In this document: positions 61,924-64,000 of the stretch, in pieces | Layout of the letters: every line of letters begins with the position of its first letter | How positions within the stretch are numbered: the first letter of the stretch is position 1 | NCBI GenBank assembly: GCA_963666535.1 | Contig: OY762913.1 | Span: forward strand, 1,922,001-1,986,000 | DNA: 64,000 nucleotides | Origin: G963666535 sp963666535 | GTDB lineage: Bacteria; Bacillota; Clostridia; Oscillospirales; Oscillospiraceae | Direction of reading: 5' to 3' | Notes under the pieces: generated by a model | Told to the model about the DNA's origin: nothing | Seen by the model: only the letters and a program-made list of their open reading frames with translations | The model's database searches: none | Position numbers and translations under genes: made by a program

Positions 61924-63624
61924 TTAACTGAAATTGTATGCAGTTAAAATGCTGTCCCTTGCAAGTCTTTTGTCATTATAGTATTCATAGAAGGATAGTC
62001 CTAAAAAGCTTCCCGTTACATTATACACTTGATCAAAGCCTAAATTTTGTAGTGCTAAAACGGCATTATAGCTTCTTTGACCCGTTCTGCAATGAACATA
62101 AACCGGCTTGTCCTTTGGAATCTCCTGTATTCTCTGTCTCAGTTCGCTCAGCGGAATGTTCATGGCGCCTTTGATATGCCCTCTGGCATACTCCAACTTT
62201 TCTCTGACATCTAGAATATACTGATTGCTTTCTACCAGCTCTCTCACCTTATCAACGTTTACCTGTCTGTAATCGCCATTCAAGAGATTGGATCCAACAT
62301 ACCCGGCATAGTTCACGATGTCTTTGGCCGTAGAAAATGGCGGCGCGTAGCAAAGTTCCAGATCTTTTAAATCTTCCACCGTTCCGCCCAATTTGATGAC
62401 TGTGGCAATCACATCAATTCGTTTGGTCACATCGCCTCTTCCGATGGCCTGCGCTCCCAAAACTTTTCCTGTGGGCACTTCAAATAGCAGCTTAAAATGC
62501 ATTGGTGCCGCGTCCGGCATTAATCCCACTTTATCAGAGAGAATAATGCGAACTATCTCATAGTCCATGTTCAGATTTTGCGCTTTGATCGTGGATTCAT
62601 TTAAACCCGTTGACGCCCCGTTATAATCAAAAACTCTGATCGCGGAAGATCCGATATAGCCTTTATTGATGGAAGGCTTTTGGTGAATGGCATCGGCCAC
62701 ACACCTTGCCTGTTTCAATGCCGGGCCCGCCAAAGATAGTTTTGTGTTCAGATGAGTCAAAGCGTTATATACTTCGATGGCATCCCCCACAGCATAGATG
62801 TCAGGATCATTCGTCCGGTAATTCTTATCTGTCTTAATTGCACCTGTTGCTCCAATTTCCAACCCCGTTTCCTTTGCCAAATGAATTTCCGGGGAAACTC
62901 CAATTGCCATAACCACGGCATTTGCAGGAATTTTTTTCCCAGAAGACAGAACGACGGTGTTCGCTTCAAAGGCTTTGACCGTATCTTCGACGATCAGATT
63001 GACTGCGTGATCCATCATCTCTTTATGGAAAATCTGAACCATGTCGTAATCATAGGGTCTCAGCAATTGGTCGGTACCTTCGATCAAAGTGATAGGATAG
63101 TCCGCTTTTCTTAAATTTTCAGCAACCTCCACCCCAATAAATCCACCGCCGATTACCACGATTTCCTTTGTGTCAAGCTGCTTAACAAATCGATTTAATT
63201 GATCAATATCCACTACGTTTCTCACGGTAAATAGGTTTACATGTTCCATTCCAGGGATTTTGGGAAGAATGGGTGCCGCACCGGGAGATAATACCAGCTT
63301 ATCATATGTCTCGGTATATTTTTCACCCGTCAATGTATCCCTAACAATGACATATTTGTCATTCCGATTGATTTCAATCACTTCGTTGTGCACTCTTGCT
63401 TCAATATTGAATTGCGTTTTAAAAAAAATGGGACTTAATAGGACCAAGTCTTCTGCGTCCCCGATTGTTCCGCTTAAATGGTAAGGAAGGCAACAGTTTG
63501 AAAAGGAAACATGAGGGCCTTTTTCAAACATAATAATCTGATCTTCTTCGCTGTTTCTCCTGAGCTTTGCTGCGGCTGATGCTCCGCCGGCAACTCCGCC
63601 AATGATTAATATTTTGCGTTTCAT
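61924..63624 (-). CDS. CoA-disulfide reductase / NADH oxidase with C-terminal rhodanese domain
   Basis: A 566-residue flavoprotein. The FAD fold is at the start (KILIIGGVAGGASAAAKLRR), and the single redox cysteine of the CoADR/Nox family is in FSNCCLPYHLSG near residue 45. The NAD(P)H fold is VVIGGGFIGVEVAENL and the second FAD site YAVGDAIEVYNAL. A dimerisation domain follows. A rhodanese domain (residues ~460-560) carries the catalytic cysteine in VHCRTGQRSYN. Such fusions reduce CoA disulfide or persulfides with NAD(P)H. The start is the ATG at 63624, eight bases after GGAGG. A free rhodanese gene lies 32 bp upstream and is read first. Confidence 0.92.
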   Translation of the reverse strand: MKRKILIIGGVAGGASAAAKLRRNSEEDQIIMFEKGPHVSFSNCCLPYHLSGTIGDAEDLVLLSPIFFKTQFNIEARVHNEVIEINRNDKYVIVRDTLTGEKYTETYDKLVLSPGAAPILPKIPGMEHVNLFTVRNVVDIDQLNRFVKQLDTKEIVVIGGGFIGVEVAENLRKADYPITLIEGTDQLLRPYDYDMVQIFHKEMMDHAVNLIVEDTVKAFEANTVVLSSGKKIPANAVVMAIGVSPEIHLAKETGLEIGATGAIKTDKNYRTNDPDIYAVGDAIEVYNALTHLNTKLSLAGPALKQARCVADAIHQKPSINKGYIGSSAIRVFDYNGASTGLNESTIKAQNLNMDYEIVRIILSDKVGLMPDAAPMHFKLLFEVPTGKVLGAQAIGRGDVTKRIDVIATVIKLGGTVEDLKDLELCYAPPFSTAKDIVNYAGYVGSNLLNGDYRQVNVDKVRELVESNQYILDVREKLEYARGHIKGAMNIPLSELRQRIQEIPKDKPVYVHCRTGQRSYNAVLALQNLGFDQVYNVTGSFLGLSFYEYYNDKRLARDSILTAYNFS

Positions 63625-63656
63625 CACGTTTGCCTCCATTTTTTAAGTTTTATGTT

Positions 63657-63977
63657 TTACTTTCTCTTGGTTCCTGCATAGGATCCCATTCCACCTGACA
63701 CATCAATGACGTGATAACCTTGCTGTGCAAGCGCTCGAGTGGTTCTACGGCTTCTGGCACCTGATTGGCACATAATATAGTACGTGTTTTCTTTCTTAAG
63801 AACCTTGTCCGTTTCACTTAGAAGTTTACCCATTGGAATGTTTTTTGTCGACTTGATACTGCCGCCTGCATATTCATATGGCTCCCTGATATCAATCAGC
63901 TCAATTTTTCCAATCAGGTTGTCCAAATCATTTACAGAAATGACTTCCGTGCTGTTTCTTTTCAAAAAATCAAACAT
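63657..63977 (-). CDS. Rhodanese-like domain protein
   Basis: A 106-residue single-domain sulfurtransferase. It has the substrate-approach motif IELIDIREPYEYAGGSI and the active loop CQSGARSRRTTRAL with a catalytic cysteine followed by the arginine-rich loop, then GYHVIDVSGGMGSYAG. The ATG at 63977 has GGGGGG upstream. Coupled in an operon to the CoA-disulfide reductase with rhodanese domain, so both probably handle persulfide or sulfane sulfur. Upstream sequence is outside the window. Confidence 0.9.
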   Translation of the reverse strand: MFDFLKRNSTEVISVNDLDNLIGKIELIDIREPYEYAGGSIKSTKNIPMGKLLSETDKVLKKENTYYIMCQSGARSRRTTRALAQQGYHVIDVSGGMGSYAGTKRK

Positions 63978-64000
63978 GTTTAATTCCCCCCAAAAAATGA

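Overview
The window reads as a Firmicutes chromosome segment, most likely a clostridium of the Oscillospiraceae type. The signs are strong AGGAGG ribosome sites, sigma-A-like promoters, the Gram-positive hprK and rapZ-yvcK-whiA genes, a T-box leader on alaS, clostridial uncharacterised families (DUF4364, DUF3781, CmpB-type permease) and a clostridial nif gene organisation. The genus assignment is inference. Genes from 1 to 31.6 kb and from 60.8 kb to the end look like ordinary chromosome. The stretch from about 32.6 to 60.7 kb is accessory in character, with repeats, insertion sequences, decayed genes and the nitrogen-fixation cluster.

Layout. 1-6955 is the 3'-truncated gene (minus strand) of a giant cyclic beta-1,2-glucan synthase. 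7.3-9.3 kb holds a YerC/TrpR-like regulator, a methyltransferase and the Hsp33 chaperone. A five-tRNA operon (Val-Asp-Phe-Gly-Cys) follows, then an alanine/sodium symporter, an MFS transporter broken by an in-frame stop, a cysteine-rich conserved protein, DUF4364, a CmpB-type membrane protein and cardiolipin synthase. 17-27.3 kb, minus strand, carries dnaE, a zinc-ribbon membrane protein, whiA-yvcK-rapZ, murB and hprK with a ROK kinase. After rpmB come a frameshifted small gene, a HIT protein and alaS with its T-box, then a lipoprotein and tRNA-Gly.

32.6-44 kb is a patchwork: an AT-rich EAL/degenerate-GGDEF protein, a RelA/SpoT-domain gene cut off by an IS256-family element, a DUF3781 gene, remnants of a CHC2 primase-like gene and a LysR regulator, the nadABC operon for NAD synthesis, and gdhA. 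Two repeat families are visible: a roughly 260-bp multi-hairpin, MITE-like element (three copies) and a repeat ending in a terminator-like hairpin (four copies, 32.7-42.6 kb).

44.6-59.2 kb: a secreted SLH/GH25 lysozyme, an FYPSG-repeat protein and an AnfO-family protein are read leftward. A molybdenum-type nitrogenase operon, nifH-nifI1-nifI2-nifD-nifK-nifE-nifN:B-fdx-nifV(omega)-nifV(alpha), is read rightward. NifHDK form the enzyme. NifI1/I2 are PII proteins that gate activity by nitrogen status. NifE, the NifN-NifB fusion and the split homocitrate synthase build the FeMo cofactor. The divergent promoter region has structured leaders on both transcripts. A second, nearly identical IS256-family copy with a clean 8-bp target duplication follows nifV. 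The window ends with greA, a small unknown gene, CoA-disulfide reductase with a rhodanese domain, and a free rhodanese.
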